A stretch of 64,000 bases of DNA from Monosporascus cannonballus (Eukaryota; Ascomycota; Sordariomycetes; Xylariales): contig QJNS01000752.1 in NCBI GenBank assembly GCA_004154925.1, positions 620,001 to 684,000 on the forward strand, given 5' to 3'. This document shows positions 22,301 through 36,500 of this stretch, piece by piece. A program made the translations under genes and the position numbers. Below the pieces are notes generated by a model, which did no database searches, was not told where the DNA came from, and saw only the letters and a list, made by a program, of their open reading frames with translations. Within the stretch, counting starts at the first letter, position 1. Each line of letters starts with the position of its first letter.

Positions 22301-25166
22301 TATAGTAAAACATAATTAAAAATAATGTTATAATTTTTTTATAATATTTGTCAAATTTATAACGTAATAATAATCCATAATTTATATAAATCGGTTAATA
22401 ATATAAAAATATAATATTATTGTTTTTAATTAAATAAATTCCGCTATTTACGAAAATTAACTTATATTTTTATAAAATTGAAAATATAATTTGGTTACAT
22501 ATTATACATAATATACAAAATAAACGGTTTTTTAAAATCTCTTAATATTATTATTTATGAAAACTGGGGATTACCTTAATTAATTCGATTATGTTTTAAA
22601 TTTAATATAAAATTTTAATTTCGATTAATCTTTTAGGAATTCATTAAATAAATATTATTTAAATTTAATAAAAATAAATATTTATTTTATTTTTTATAAT
22701 TGAAGAAAAAAGTCATATAAAAATAATTCGTTTGTTTATTATTTATATCAGGATTTTATTATTTCTTAATTAATTAATTTTATTGAAATACGTTTTTAAT
22801 TATTTTTATATAAATATTTTCGAATTTAAAAACTTAGATATATAAAAAGAATTAAATGTTAATATATTATAATAAAGTTCAGCCAAAATTAAGTTATTAC
22901 AGTTTTCTTTAATATAATCATTTTATTTTTTTATATATACTAAAATCGTTTTATATATATATTTGCTATTAAATAACGCGTATTATTCAGGCCTTATTTT
23001 TATTTAATACCGTATTTTAAAATCGGTTTATATCGGAAATTTAAAGGTAATGTTTTAACCGGCCGAAAATTAAAATTTAAATTTGATAATTATTTTATCG
23101 TAATTAAAATTATTCGTATTAAATCACGTATTTTTTTTATTTAAATCTTTTACGTTATTTTTATTATAACTTTTGTATTTTTATAAAAAATATAATTTTT
23201 AATTTTCCGGGCCGAAACTCTTTCCGTTTTCTTATTTTTATTAAAAACAAATAAATTAATTTAATATTTATTAAATACTTATGATAATATAAATAATATT
23301 ACGTGTTTAAAATTAATTATATTTAATTATTTTTAATTATAAATTATTAAATTAAAACATTATTAAAAATATTTAATCATAATATTTTATATTATAACTT
23401 ATTATATTTTTGATTAATATTTGAAATATTTATATCTAATTAAAAAACGATAATAAATACGATAATAAAAATAAAACAATCCGATTATTTTAATGCATTT
23501 TATATACGAATTTAATTTCGGTAAAACATTTTGATATTATAAAATTTAATATTTCTTTATACTTTTTAACGAATATTCCGGTATATTATAGTTGTAATTA
23601 AATAATTACAAATAAATATAATATTCGCCATATTATTAATATAAATAATAAATTTATTAATAAACCGTAAAGTATTGATTTAACATTTAAAAAATATTAT
23701 TTAACAACCTGGATATAATAATTCTTAGGTAATTTAAATATTTTTAATTCGAACGTTAATGTTGAAGTATAAAAAAATATAATAATATCGATTTTTAGAT
23801 AATTAATATCAAAATTCGTAATTTCCGCCTTATAATTATATCGAATTAAACCGTAAATTTTACCAAAATTATTATATATTATAATTTGTTTTTTATATTA
23901 TTATTAATAATTATTATATATATAAATTAATATATATAAATAAGGAAAATAATACGTGAATTAGGCATATTAATAAACTTAAACCGGAATTTTTTTTATA
24001 TCGATAATAAATATATTTTGTTAATAATAATTAATTTTTATTATTGTACGAATATAAAATTTAATATAACAATTTTAAATTAATTATTCGATATTTATTT
24101 AAAATGAAAAATAATATAAGTATATTATCTAGTAAATATATAATTAAATATTTTTAAGTTAATTTTCTTATATCCGTATATATTAAAATTAAAATAAAAT
24201 ATGGAATTATTAATATAAAAATTTGTTATTTGTTATTAACTTAATTAATAATATAATTTAAATAATAATTAAATCGGTTATTAAAAAACGGTTTAAATAA
24301 TTAAAGATCTTCCGAAATCTATTTTGGTAGTGGGGAGGTATAAGGCTTTTGGGGAGTCGGGTTATATGTTATATTAATTTATTTTTTTCGTAAAATATGG
24401 TTTTACCCGTTAAATATTACGTTTAATATAAAGCGAATAAACCGATAACGTAGGATTTCCGTAAGGTTATTAACCGTATATATAACGTTAATATATAAGG
24501 TAGTTACGTTGGTATTGGCAAAAAACAAATAAAAATATTAGATAAAAAGAAATGTGTTATTTTAAAAAATTAAATATTTAGAAGTTTTAAAATATTTATT
24601 TTATATTTTTAAAAATATTATCCGTATTTAATTAATTAATTAAGAAAGAAATATATTTCGAAATTTATTATAAATAATTTTAATATTTATATATTATTAA
24701 TTTAGGCTATAAAATTACATTGTTATTATATTATCCAAAAAAAGTACGTAATTATAATATACGGAAAACGGAATATTTAATTATTTATTTGAATTTATAA
24801 TAATATTTGAGTTTTAATTCAAATTAAAATTATCTTGAAAAAATAAAAAACTTAATTTTGTATTAATATCTTGTAATTATAAAAAAGGTACCTTTAATTT
24901 GAAACTAAATTTAAAACATTTGTTTTGATAATTTTTGAAAATATATATAAAAATATGGAAAACGGAACGAAAAAATCATAACTTATTATTAGGCCGTGTT
25001 TTGAAAACGTTGTTATTTTTATAAAAATAATTCTTAAAGTAATTTAATTAATATATTAAAATTTTAATAAATATTTCTTAATTAAAAGCTATAATTATAA
25101 TTACGGCTATTACGTTATAAATATAATTATAATTTTTAAAATAAAGATTTAATTACGATAAGATAA
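16395..25166. mobile_element. TIR element copy 2 (8.8 kb)
   Basis: The left end is TTACCTCAGCTAGCTCAGG. The right end, GATAAGATAA, is the RIP-mutated form of GATGAGGTAA. The duplicated target is CGGATCAC (16,387-16,394) and CGGATTAA (25,167-25,174). It is almost pure A+T with no usable frame. Ghost frames near 17,970-18,050 and 18,390-18,560 become protein-like if stops from CAA, CAG or TGG are discounted, but I recognise no family. It probably represents the autonomous length of the element (about 8.8 kb). An 8-bp duplication would allow hAT, P or Zisupton/KDZ-like elements; the TTACCTCA end matches none that I can recall with certainty. Confidence 0.85.
21098..21160. repeat. Short tandem repeat in TIR copy 2
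   Basis: Three near-identical units of about 20 bp share TTATTTTTCGGGA-like sequence. Copy 3 has only one unit at about 42,968-42,985, so the repeat expanded in copy 2 or contracted in copy 3. Confidence 0.6.
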
Positions 25167-25174
25167 CGGATTAA

Positions 25175-25396
25175 TAATTTATTAATAATATATTAATAAG
25201 CCGATATAAAATATATAGATATATGGTTTCTATAATATAAATTAATTAATTTATTACTAATTATTTATTAATATTCATTATTTATAACAGGTTTTTAAAA
25301 CATTTAATATGAAAAAATTTAAAATCTTATTATATTTTTTAATATATATTTACATAATCAAAATTTAATAATTAATTAAATTACTTACCTGTTATA
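25175..25396 (+). repeat. 5' LTR of the 33-kb nested element, right part
   Basis: The 222 bp continue the LTR after TIR copy 2, ending ACTTACCTGTTATA (CCTAGCCGTCACA after RIP). The following CGTTATAAACC is probably the primer-binding region. Confidence 0.8.
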
Positions 25397-26855
25397 CGTT
25401 ATAAACCTGTATTTAATTAGACCGGGAAACTTGAAATAATATAACCGATATTATATTTATCAGTAAATAGCCCGAATAATCCTTTTATTAAGTCCATCAT
25501 AATCCGAATATTAAAATAAAAACCGAAAGAATTAATTCTGTTTTTTTTACGAAAAAAGTTTCAATACTTAAATGCTACATAATACAAATGTGTTTTAATT
25601 TAAAAAACATAATACTAATTTTAAAATTGTTTTAAGTCGTCTCTAAAAGGTTTTTAAAAAAAGCCCTCGAAATTAAAAAACATTTTCGAATAAGCCCAAT
25701 TATTTAGCTAAATTCTTTTAAAACATTGGGAAAAACTCTTAAATCCTTTAAGCCAGAACTTTTTGATAAAAACTTAATTAAGTTATAATTATTTTTAACT
25801 TAATATTAAAAGTATGTGGGATATTTTTGTTTTTCGATTAATTACGCTTATTTTAAAAATTAATTTCGTAATTAAACGATTTACTAAAAATAAAATTATT
25901 TAATATAAACTGGTTATATAAAACAACTTTATTTTGCTAGTTAAAAACCGATATCAGATAAGAATATCAATATATTACGGTTATAAATAATTTAAATACG
26001 AATTAAACAAAACTTTCAAAATAATGAACGAAAAATAAAGGCCGAAATATAAATTTAGCAATTACGATACAAAATTTTTATATAATTACAGCAGTATATT
26101 CGTTTAATTAAGTTTTAAACTAAATTAGAAATAAAGAAAATTATTAATTAAATATTTTAACGGTTTTAAAAAGGAAATGTAAAAAACGTTTTTTAAATTT
26201 AATGGGCATAATTATTTATTAAATTATATTGGTATAATAATTAAGATTAATAATCGATATTACGCTTAATATATTAAAAATATTAAAAGCAAAAAAAATA
26301 ATAAACCTTAATATATAGTTAAAATTAATGTTTTTAAGAGTATAACATTTCTTACGATACGGCACCAAGATTTATAAAGTTAAAAAGTTTTTATAAAAAA
26401 ATGAAAGCTAAATTATATATTTTAATTGTAATAAAATGGGGTGTTAAATAATATAGGCCAAAATATTTAAAAAACCTTATTAGGATAATTAGAAATCCGG
26501 ACCTAAAAACTAATTTAGAAAAAATCTCCAAAAAAAACGAAAGTAAATTTATTAATATAATGCGGCTTAAATACGTATTAGGCCATTTATAGCGAAAACT
26601 GCATTAAAAAATACGCGAAGACAAAAGGTTAATTTAATAAGTATTAAATTTATAATAAAATAAATTACAAAAGTAATTACGTAAATATTAGAATTAAAAA
26701 AATAAATTTATACCAGAACTTTTAATTAATATTCTAAAATATATATTATATTTTGTCGATAAGGACAATATCCCAATTATGAAACATAAAAACCATATAT
26801 TTATAAAGAGTTACTTATATATTATATAACCAATTTGATTTTTTAAACCCCATCG
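25397..26855 (+). pseudogene. RIP-destroyed gag region of the 33-kb nested element
   Basis: KPELFD at 25,750-25,767 is the Gag motif shared with 51,433-51,450. Near 26,405-26,460 lies the degenerate zinc-knuckle region. Stops are frequent. The region breaks at 26,860 where the minus-strand element is inserted. Confidence 0.75.
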
Positions 26856-26860
26856 AAAAT

Positions 26861-27258
26861 TATAACGATTAGAAAATTTAACTAATTATTAAACCTTAGT
26901 TTTACGGGTTTATATTAATAAAAGTATTATAAGAAATTAAGTAATAAATATAATAACGTATTACGTTTCGTAATACCAAAGTTATTTTGGACAATAAATT
27001 ATTATTATAAGATGAAATTATTTATACTATAGAAATAATAAACGTATATATTTTTATTTTGGCTTAAAATACTTAAGCGGTTTAAACTTTTAAGCTCGTT
27101 AAGTTTTTTGAACCTTTTTACTAATTTAAAAAGCTTAAGATTGTTAATATCTTAAAACGTTTAAATTAATTAGATAATATTTTAACGGAAATCGAGTTAT
27201 GTTTTTTTCATAAATTTAACCGTCCGACAAAAAAGAATAAAATTATTAAATTATAATA
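26861..27258 (-). repeat. 3' LTR of the nested minus-strand element
   Basis: The usual ACCAGTAAGTTGG-type repeat tract is replaced by TTAAG/CTTAA-rich imperfect inverted repeats at about 27,065-27,180, also present in the partner LTR at about 33,365-33,450. This is a distinct LTR subfamily. Confidence 0.82.
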
Positions 27259-30200
27259 CGATTTTCTTATTTTCAAAAATTGAAATCTAAAAATCAAAAT
27301 ATTTATTTATTAATTTTAATACGTAATTTATTTTTTATAAATTTATTATATTACGTTATGTTAAGATATCTCGTTTTCGTTAATATATTAACATTTTTAT
27401 ATATTTAAGATATATAAAATATTTTAATCTTAAAACACTTTTTTATTTTTATTATGAAAAAAAGGTATAAAATATGGAATAATTTAAGACTTTTGAAATT
27501 ATACGCGATATATTTGGTGCGGCGATTTTTATAATATTTTCGGCTTTTTACAAATTAAATATTAAAATCTTTTTAATTAAAGAAATCGTTTAAAACGTAA
27601 AAAAACAAAGTTCGTAAAATATTATAAACGGTTGCTAAGAAGCTGGACCGTTTGCAAAAATAAAGGCGGTTACTCCGTCGCCGTAATATCGAAATATTTC
27701 GTTAAAATATTAAACGTACGAAAAATACAAAGGAATTAAAGCGTTTAAAAAATAATAATGATTAAAAATTGTTATTATAATTATTACGTTAATATAAGCC
27801 GTAACCGATTGGCCTAACGTCCCGGTTATTAATTGGTTAATTATTAACTAAGATATACTCGTTATTCTTAATAAAAGTTTTTTAATAAACGTTAAACGTT
27901 AATAAAATTTTAATAAAATTTTAAATATTTTCGAAATCCGAGTATTCTTTTTATTTAATTAGATATTACGTAAGCCCGTTCTTTTCCATATATTAAAAGC
28001 GTTTTTACTTTATATATTTATTTGGTTTTTATTTTTATATAGTTTTATACAGTATATACCTTAATTATTTCGATTATTAATTCGCATGAAAAGAGTTAAA
28101 AATTAAATAAAATTGAATTTTTAAAAAACTTTTAACTAATAAATATTATTAAGAATTGTTTTAGCACTTTTATATAAATTAATATTTTTGAAACTTTATT
28201 AAATTACTTTATTTAAATATATTTAATAACGAAAGATATGATTTCTTTTCTTTCAAAAATTCAATTTCTTTAATTCTTTTAATTATAATATTTATTTATT
28301 TAATTTCGTATAATTTTATTCCCGTATGTAATTTTTGGTATAATTATTTAATTTATTTTAATTTAAAAATTATTATAATATTTATAGAATTGTTGTTAAA
28401 TATTTTCTTATAACCTTTTTAAATAAAACCAAAATTTACGTCTACAATTATTATCTTAATATTTACGAAATAATTTATATTATAAATTAATTATATAAAT
28501 CAGGATTATTATATTTAATTTTTTTTACAATTCATATAATATCGCTAATAAAACTTTACAGATTAATTTATTTAATTTATATATCTATTTATTTAAGATT
28601 TAGGAATATTTGAAAATGTATAATTTAAGTTAATATGTATTATAAAACCTTTTTAAAATTAGAATACAAATATTTTTCTTTTATTTAAAATACTTTTTAT
28701 TAATAATTCGTATATATTAAAAATATGCGAAAAAAATAAATGCCGTTTATTTAGCGTTTAAATCTTCGTAATACATTAAAAATTAAGACAATTTTATAAT
28801 TAAATAATAATTACGAATATATTATCGAAATATATATTTGTAATTAAAATGTTTAAAATAGAAAATATAATAATATATTTAAACATAATTAAATTATATG
28901 ATTATTTTATAATTAATAATAATTATAATTTTTTATATAATTTATATTGTCGAAATGTTTATTTTGGCGTAAATATTATATTATTATAGAAAATTCTATA
29001 TTATTAATTATACTTTTTTTAAAAACTATATACGTTAAAATTCTTTCAAACTTCTGTAAATTCCGAAATATTGATATAATTAATATTCGTATATATTTCG
29101 TATTAAATATTTGTAGTATTTCTTTTAAAAGTTATATTTTTTATTATCTTTTAGTTTTTTCGAAAAACCGTTATTATATTATTAGACTTTCCAATATATA
29201 TCAATAGGTATTGCCTAAATTATCTCCTTTTAGCGCGGACAGAAATATCTGTTTTTAATAATATCACAAATTACCTTGTTAAATTTAACTAATATTTTTT
29301 CGAACTTTGATTACTTGCTTAAAGCGTTTATTCTCTTATTTTTAAGCTTTTCTTCTAAATAATAACGGAATCAAAATGCGGTAATCTTTTCGTATAAAAA
29401 ATATCGTATTATAAATTTCTTAATTATAGTAAATCGGAAAAATTTAATACTCTATATAAATATTAACCTAATGTATATTTCGTTTTAAAAAGTACCTAAG
29501 TTTTCGGAGTACTATAATAATGGCTATAAATTATTTATCTGGAATACTATATTTAAATTCGGATTTTTTTAATTTATATACAAAAATATAATAAAATACA
29601 ATTTGCCTTAATTATTTTGTTATTTAATTATTACGCTTAATGCGTAATTCGAAATATCGGTTTGAAATTTAACACAATAATTTAAATTATATTCACTTTA
29701 TATTCACTTATTACTAGTTATATTGTTAATATTTTAAAAAATCTTTTTTTATTTTAAATATTTATTTGAACTTTTCTATTTCTTTTTGGCAAGGTTCGTT
29801 AAAAATATTGTTATTTTGCTAAAGCTTCGAATAAATTTCGTTTAATAATTAACGAATCCAAAAATTACATTTATCTTTTTAACCGTAATTGGCGTTTGTT
29901 ATTCTATAATTGCAATAATCATTTTGGGATGTATTTCAATATGTTTTAAGGTAATAATTTATTCCAGATATTTTATTTTTATAGGTTAAGTTAATTTTTT
30001 CTGTATTAATAAATACCTTTATGTTTTCTAAAATTTAAAAAGCTTTATAAATGTATCTTATATATATTTTTCTAGTTTTTTTAAAAAATAGTATTAGTAT
30101 CGAAATACTTTTATAACATAAAATTAAATATCTATTAAAGAATTAATAATACGTTTATAAGATCTTATTATTATAAGGAAATATTTAAATGATTTATATT

Positions 30201-33144
30201 TTAGTATAATGGTTATTTTTTACTCGTATTTTCTTTTAAGTTTTAAAAATTTATATTTATTTTTAAGATCGAATTTATCCTTTTTATAACGGATCTTTTA
30301 AAGATTTTTCAAAACTACGTAATTTCTTTTTATTAAAATTATAAATAAAGTAAAACGTTGTCGAAAATCGTTTTTTAAAAATTATTTTATAATTTTATGC
30401 GTTATATTTTGGGAATTTCGTGTTAAATTGTTTTTTTAAAGATTTATTCGTACTTGTAATATTATAATAATATAATACTTAAGTTTTTTAATTTTCAAAG
30501 TTAATATTTTAAATAATTATTAAATTATTTTAATTTTGCTGTAATAATAATAACAATATGTTGTATTTCATTATTAACTATATTTTTTATTTTTTATTTT
30601 TTTATTTAATAAAATGTTTTATATATCTTTATATCTATATTTGTCGCCATCTTCTACCGAATATTAAGATTTTAATTCTTTCGTTTTTTACCCTTTAATA
30701 AGATATAAAATAAATTTTACTTCATTAATCTTTCCTTTAATTAAAAACTTATATTAATATATTTATAGATTTTTTAAAATCATATCGTAATTCCCTGTTA
30801 AAACGATATCGAAATTAATTATTTTATATTATTTTTAAAAAAAATCTCGAAATAATTAATTTTTCGATTAATTTTCCGGTTATCATAAACAAATTCTTAA
30901 CTTTTGGCATTCGTCATTATATAAGGTTTTTACTTATATCTTTATAATAATTTAAATGTTTTAACCATATTTAATATAATTTAATTTGTGCTTAAAATTC
31001 CGTAATTTATTATTCCGGTATATTAATTCGTTTTAATTTGTATATTTAAAGTAATAAAGTTATTAACGGTTTTTATTATCGTATTTAAAACCTTTTTTGG
31101 GAATTTTTCAACATTCTTGTAAATTTTATTATTTTGCGGTTTTTTATAGGTACTTTTTTGCTTTTAATTCTTATTCGAATTCATCGAACTTTATCTACAT
31201 TTCCGTATTTAGCGCCTTATATTGCTATATATATTATTATTGCCGACATATTATTTTTTCGAATTATGTTAAGTATTTTTAATTTTATTTTAATTTATTT
31301 TTTTATTAAGTAAACATTTATTTTATGTTTTCGATTACATCCTATTATATATCATATTAATTATTGTTCAAATATGCGTTTCTCAATTAACGAATTATTT
31401 TTTAATAATAATTTTTATAAAGGTTTATAATAAACATTAATTAAATACATAAATGTATAATAATTTTTTTCAGTATTTTGTATTATATATTAAATTAATT
31501 TTTTTCCCGTTTGGTAATTATATTATATATAATAACAGAAAATATTTTTTTGCCGATATTACTTTTTCTTAAATTAATTTTGTAGTTCGGCCACTTATTA
31601 AACGTTTTTTAAAAATCCGTATCAAAAATATCGATACTATTATTTCTCGTTTTTATTATTTCCAGTTAAATATAAAAAATCGAAACCCTTATAATATATA
31701 CGTATAATTCTTTCGTAAATACATTATTTTTATTTTTTATAAATAAGATATTTTTATCCTTAATAATATATGGCATATATTTTGCCGTATCCATTACAGA
31801 TTTGGAACCAAATATTTTTATGTAATCCTAAAGTCTACGTATTATCTTTATAGTATTTTTTATTATAACCTCAATCCTTATTAAATTAATTTCTTAATTC
31901 CGTATATCTTTTATCGAATTCATTATCGTAATAACATTTATTGGATTTTTCGGTATAAAAGGCCTAATACGTATTTAAACCGAATTATGTTAATAAATAT
32001 GTTTTTATTGTTTTAATTTCTTTTGGATTTTGTTTTAAATTGCATTATCTAATTATTTTAACGGGGCTATTTCCGTATTTTGTATTATGTTACTTTATAT
32101 CTTTTTTTATTATAATTAAAATATTTAATTTAATTTTAATTTTTTACAAGTAATTTTTAACTTTATAAACCCTGGTTTTATGCCGTAAAAAATATTACCG
32201 CATCGAAAAGCGTTGATATTAACCCTATATTAATATTTATTCTTATTTACTCTTTTAATATTTTTAATATGCGAAATATATTGTCGATCGTCGGTTTTTA
32301 CTATTGTAATAATATAATTTTATAAATAATTAAACTTATTAAATTTAAAAAGTTTTTTTTATATTTTTTAAGCCGTGGAAAAATTTAGGTATTAATTTTT
32401 TTAATTTTTACTTTAATCGGAATATTAATTAAATAACCGTATTATCGTTATTATATATTAAGTTTCTTTATTTTAATTATTAGATTTTTATTTTTATTTT
32501 TATTTTCTTATTTGTTATTTCGATAAATTTCGTTCATATTTATTTCAACTTTTTATAATTATTATCAATTCGTATTACTTTTGGGTTTTGTTTTTTATAA
32601 ATAAAATAATATATTCCCTTATATTAAATTTAAATTAAATATTTATATTTATAGTAAATCGTTTTATTATAAATTCGATTTAAGTAATAAACATAATTAA
32701 TTAAGTAAAAACATATTTAAATATATTTGATATTACGTTAAAAATAATTACAACTTAAGCGAAATTCCGTCCTAAACTTTTCATTTAACAAGGTTTAAGG
32801 ATTTTTCTTAAATTTTTTAATAAAATATACGTAAATGATTTGGCTTACACGAAAAGGTTTTTTGAAAATTTTCCTTTTTTCCTTAAATTTTATATAAACG
32901 GCTTCAAAAAACGTTATAAAGTTATTATTTTTTAAGCTTAATAATACGTTCCTTTATAGTATGCAATTGTTGAAAAACTTTTTTACGAAAAAAACCAAAT
33001 TATACTTTTCGTTTTTGGGATTTTATTCCGGTATTTAAATTATTAAGAACTTAATACATAAATTATCCGAATTACGTATTAATAAATATAATATTAATAA
33101 TAATATTTAAATTCAATAATATTATTAAATAAACCTTTATAACA
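27259..33144 (-). pseudogene. RIP-destroyed gag-pol of the nested minus-strand element
   Basis: The minus-strand polyprotein remnant is best seen in the RNase H stretch near 29,540 and in overall similarity to 1,865-7,863. Plus-strand open frames at 28,947-29,207 and 31,097-31,282 are chance frames. Confidence 0.75.
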
Positions 33145-33539
33145 TATAATAATTAAAAGATTAAATTAAGTATCATATTTTAATCGTAAAGATTTATATT
33201 GATAAAAATATCGTAAAATTTAAATAATAAATATTATAACATATTAAATTTTGTAATATTAAAAATATTTTAAACAACGAATTATTATCGTAAATTAAAG
33301 TTATTTTAATTATCGAAATAATGAACATATATATTTTAATTTTGGCTCAATATATATTAATTATTTAAAACTTTAAATACGTCAAGCCTTTTAAGCTTTT
33401 TGGCCGGCTTAAAAAATTTAATGTATTTAATATTTTAACATCTTGAAGCTAATTATGTAATATCGTAACGGAAGTCGGATTTTATCTTTTTCGTAAGCTT
33501 AATTATCCGTCAAAAAACCAAAACCGTCAAGTTATAATA
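33145..33539 (-). repeat. 5' LTR of the nested minus-strand element
   Basis: This 395-bp partner of 26,861-27,258 ends CCGTCAAGTTATAATA on this strand, directly before the GAAGT duplication. Confidence 0.82.
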
Positions 33540-33544
33540 GAAGT

Positions 33545-36500
33545 AATAAAAACGATAAATAATAATACCGATATTTTTAATTTATAATTTTAAAATAATA
33601 ATATTTACTAATTGGCTCGAATAAAAATTTATATGAAACATAATAGCCGTAAAAATACCATTTTTATTATTATAAATAATATAATTATTAAACGGAAAAA
33701 ATCCAATTTATTATATAAGAAAATGATATTATTAAAAGGTTATTATAAATACTTATATTAAATTAAAATGTAATATAAATTATAACGAAAGAAAAATATT
33801 AAAAAAAGGTACAATAATTCAGAAACAGATGTGGGAATTATAATTAATATAAGGCATGATAAAATATAATCGAAATTATAAAAAAATATTTTATTTAAAA
33901 GAAGACCATAACAAAATTATAAAATATTTATATAATATAAAAATATAATACGCCGGTAATAATTATTAATATAACAACTTAACGCGCTATAATATAAAAA
34001 TAAAAATAAAACTTAATAAATTCGAATAAACGTTAAAAAAAGAATTACGTATAAAAAGCCATAAAATGACGAAACTTAAAGAAATTTAAAAAAGAATTTC
34101 CAAAAAAAGGTTATAAACGTAACACTAAAAACCGTAAATAACCTTATTACTTTAAATAACAAGATAAAACGTATTAAAATATCGTAATAATAGATTGTGG
34201 AACTTTAAACGGAAATTTTATTATACTAAATATAATTAATAAATTTAAATTATTATAAAAATTCAAGTTTAAACTTTTTATAACGATAAATGCCGAAAGT
34301 TAAAGCTCGTTATAATAAAGGGAAAATTATACGTAAAAATAATTACTTCGTAATTTTAATTTAAAAACGATATTAAATTATTAATTTCGATATCATTTTA
34401 TTTGGGAATTACGATATAATTTTAGGATTATTATGGATATGTTAATACGAAATTTTAATTAATAAAAGAATTGGCGAAATAACGTGTGTCGTATACCTTT
34501 TTAACGATTAAAAAAATGAAAATTTTAATATACTATCGATAATAGCGATAAATATAAATATAAGGATTTGATTGAAATCTTATTACTTAAAGAAATAAAA
34601 TGTAAAAAAAAATAAAAAGAATATGACGTATCGTTATTATTATTAAAATGGAGTTAAAATAATTAAATAATAATTTAACATAATGAGCTCAAAAGTTAAA
34701 AGATTTAACGGATATATTATTACAATATTATTAATAATAGTAACGTTTTAAAAAGACACGTAATACGAACGTAACAAAATATAACGAATAAAATTTTAAA
34801 ACAATTTTAAAAAAATATTTTTAATAAAGGTTTATCTTAATATAATTTTAACGGAAACGAATTACGCGTGTTACAAAAAAATGGATTTACTTTTCTAAAT
34901 TATTAGCAAAATATCTAATATTTTTTATATAAAAAAACGAAGAATTACGACTTTTAATTATTAATAGTTAAACGATATTACTATTAAAAATCAAATATTA
35001 TTGTTTCTAATTACAGAAATAAAAAACTAACTTTATAAACCTAAATAATTTATAATATTAGATCTTAAAAATACATATAATTTTATTAAACTTAAGGGAA
35101 TATACGAATAAAAAATAACTTTTGAAACAAATATAAATTATTTAAATACTTAATTTTATCAATAGAACATAAAAACGTACTAATAATTTTTTAACGCGTA
35201 TTAAATTAAATATTACGAAAATAGCTCGATATTTTTGTCGTTATTATTTCGACGATATTTTCATTTTCTTAAAAATAGAAAAAGCTTACATAAAAGACTT
35301 TTATAAAGTTTTTTACGTTTTAGTAAAAGTATAATTAGTTATTAACGTAAAAAAATTACTTTTACGTATAGGCAATAAAGTATTTAAAAAATGTTATTAC
35401 CTTAAAATATATTACAATAAACCTTAAGAAAACCGCTATAATTATAAAATAATAAACGTTTACGATGAGTATAAAGGTATAAGAATATTTTGGATTTACT
35501 AATCATTAAAAGAATTTATTACACACTTTAACAAAATAACTATATATTTAATAAAATTTATGAAAAGAAATTAAATAAATGCTTGAAATACAAAAGATAT
35601 TTTAAAATATTATAAATATAATTATTAACAAATTAATATTAATTATGTACGACTTAACCGATTTTGTTAAATTAAAAACCGATATTTGGAATTATATATT
35701 AAACGTAATAATCGAATAACGAAATAATTGAAGCAAATTATACCTTATTATATTTTTTGTACAAATTAGAAAGACCTTAATTTAATTACGGTATTCCAGA
35801 TGAAGAATTTATGGCTATTATTATAGCATTCCAAAAGTTCAAATATTTCCTAAAAGAAAGTTTATACTAAACTAGGTTTTATACGGTTTATCAAAATTTT
35901 ATCCGTTTTATTACAACTAGGGAATTTTTAAAATAATAATGAAAATATACGGAAAAATTAACGAATTTGAATTTTATTATTCTTTATAAAAAGGTTGACA
36001 AACGATAAAGCCGATATTTTAAGTAAACGACCAAACTTCGGAAAAATTACGGAAAAATATTAATATATTTTTTAATTCCATTATAAAAGAAAATTTACGT
36101 TTGCTATAAATTATAGCATTTTAGCTAATGCCTTTTTAATATATATTAGAAAATCTAGCAATATAATGACGGTTTCCCAAAGGACAAAAAACGGATGGCA
36201 TATAAGTTCCAGAAAAGTGCCGGAAAAATTTAATACGAACCATATATTAACATTTGTTATTTAAATATTTAAATATTTACAGAACCTTGAAATAAATTTT
36301 AATATATATATTTCTTTTTGAAAATAAAATTAATAAAATACAAAGTAATTTAAGAATACGATATTAACGTTAAGATAAAAGTTAGACGATATAAATTATA
36401 CGAAAAGTTATTACTATTATTAATCGTAAAACGATTATAATATTTAATTATATTCGATTATATTACCAAACTTCTTATATTAAAAAATCTCGTTAAAAAA

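Larger units (their letters stand above)
26861..33539 (-). mobile_element. Minus-strand Ty3/gypsy element nested in the 33-kb element
   Basis: The element is 6,679 bp with LTRs at 26,861-27,258 (398 bp) and 33,145-33,539 (395 bp). The 5-bp target duplication reads AAAAT (26,856-26,860) and GAAGT (33,540-33,544); the two differences are both G-to-A, as RIP would give. The RNase H ghost is at about 29,513-29,563 on the minus strand, and the reverse transcriptase box near 30,090 is partly lost. LTR termini are strongly mutated (TATAACGATTAG and TATAATAATTAAAAG for TGTGACGGCTARG). It is fully inactive. Confidence 0.87.
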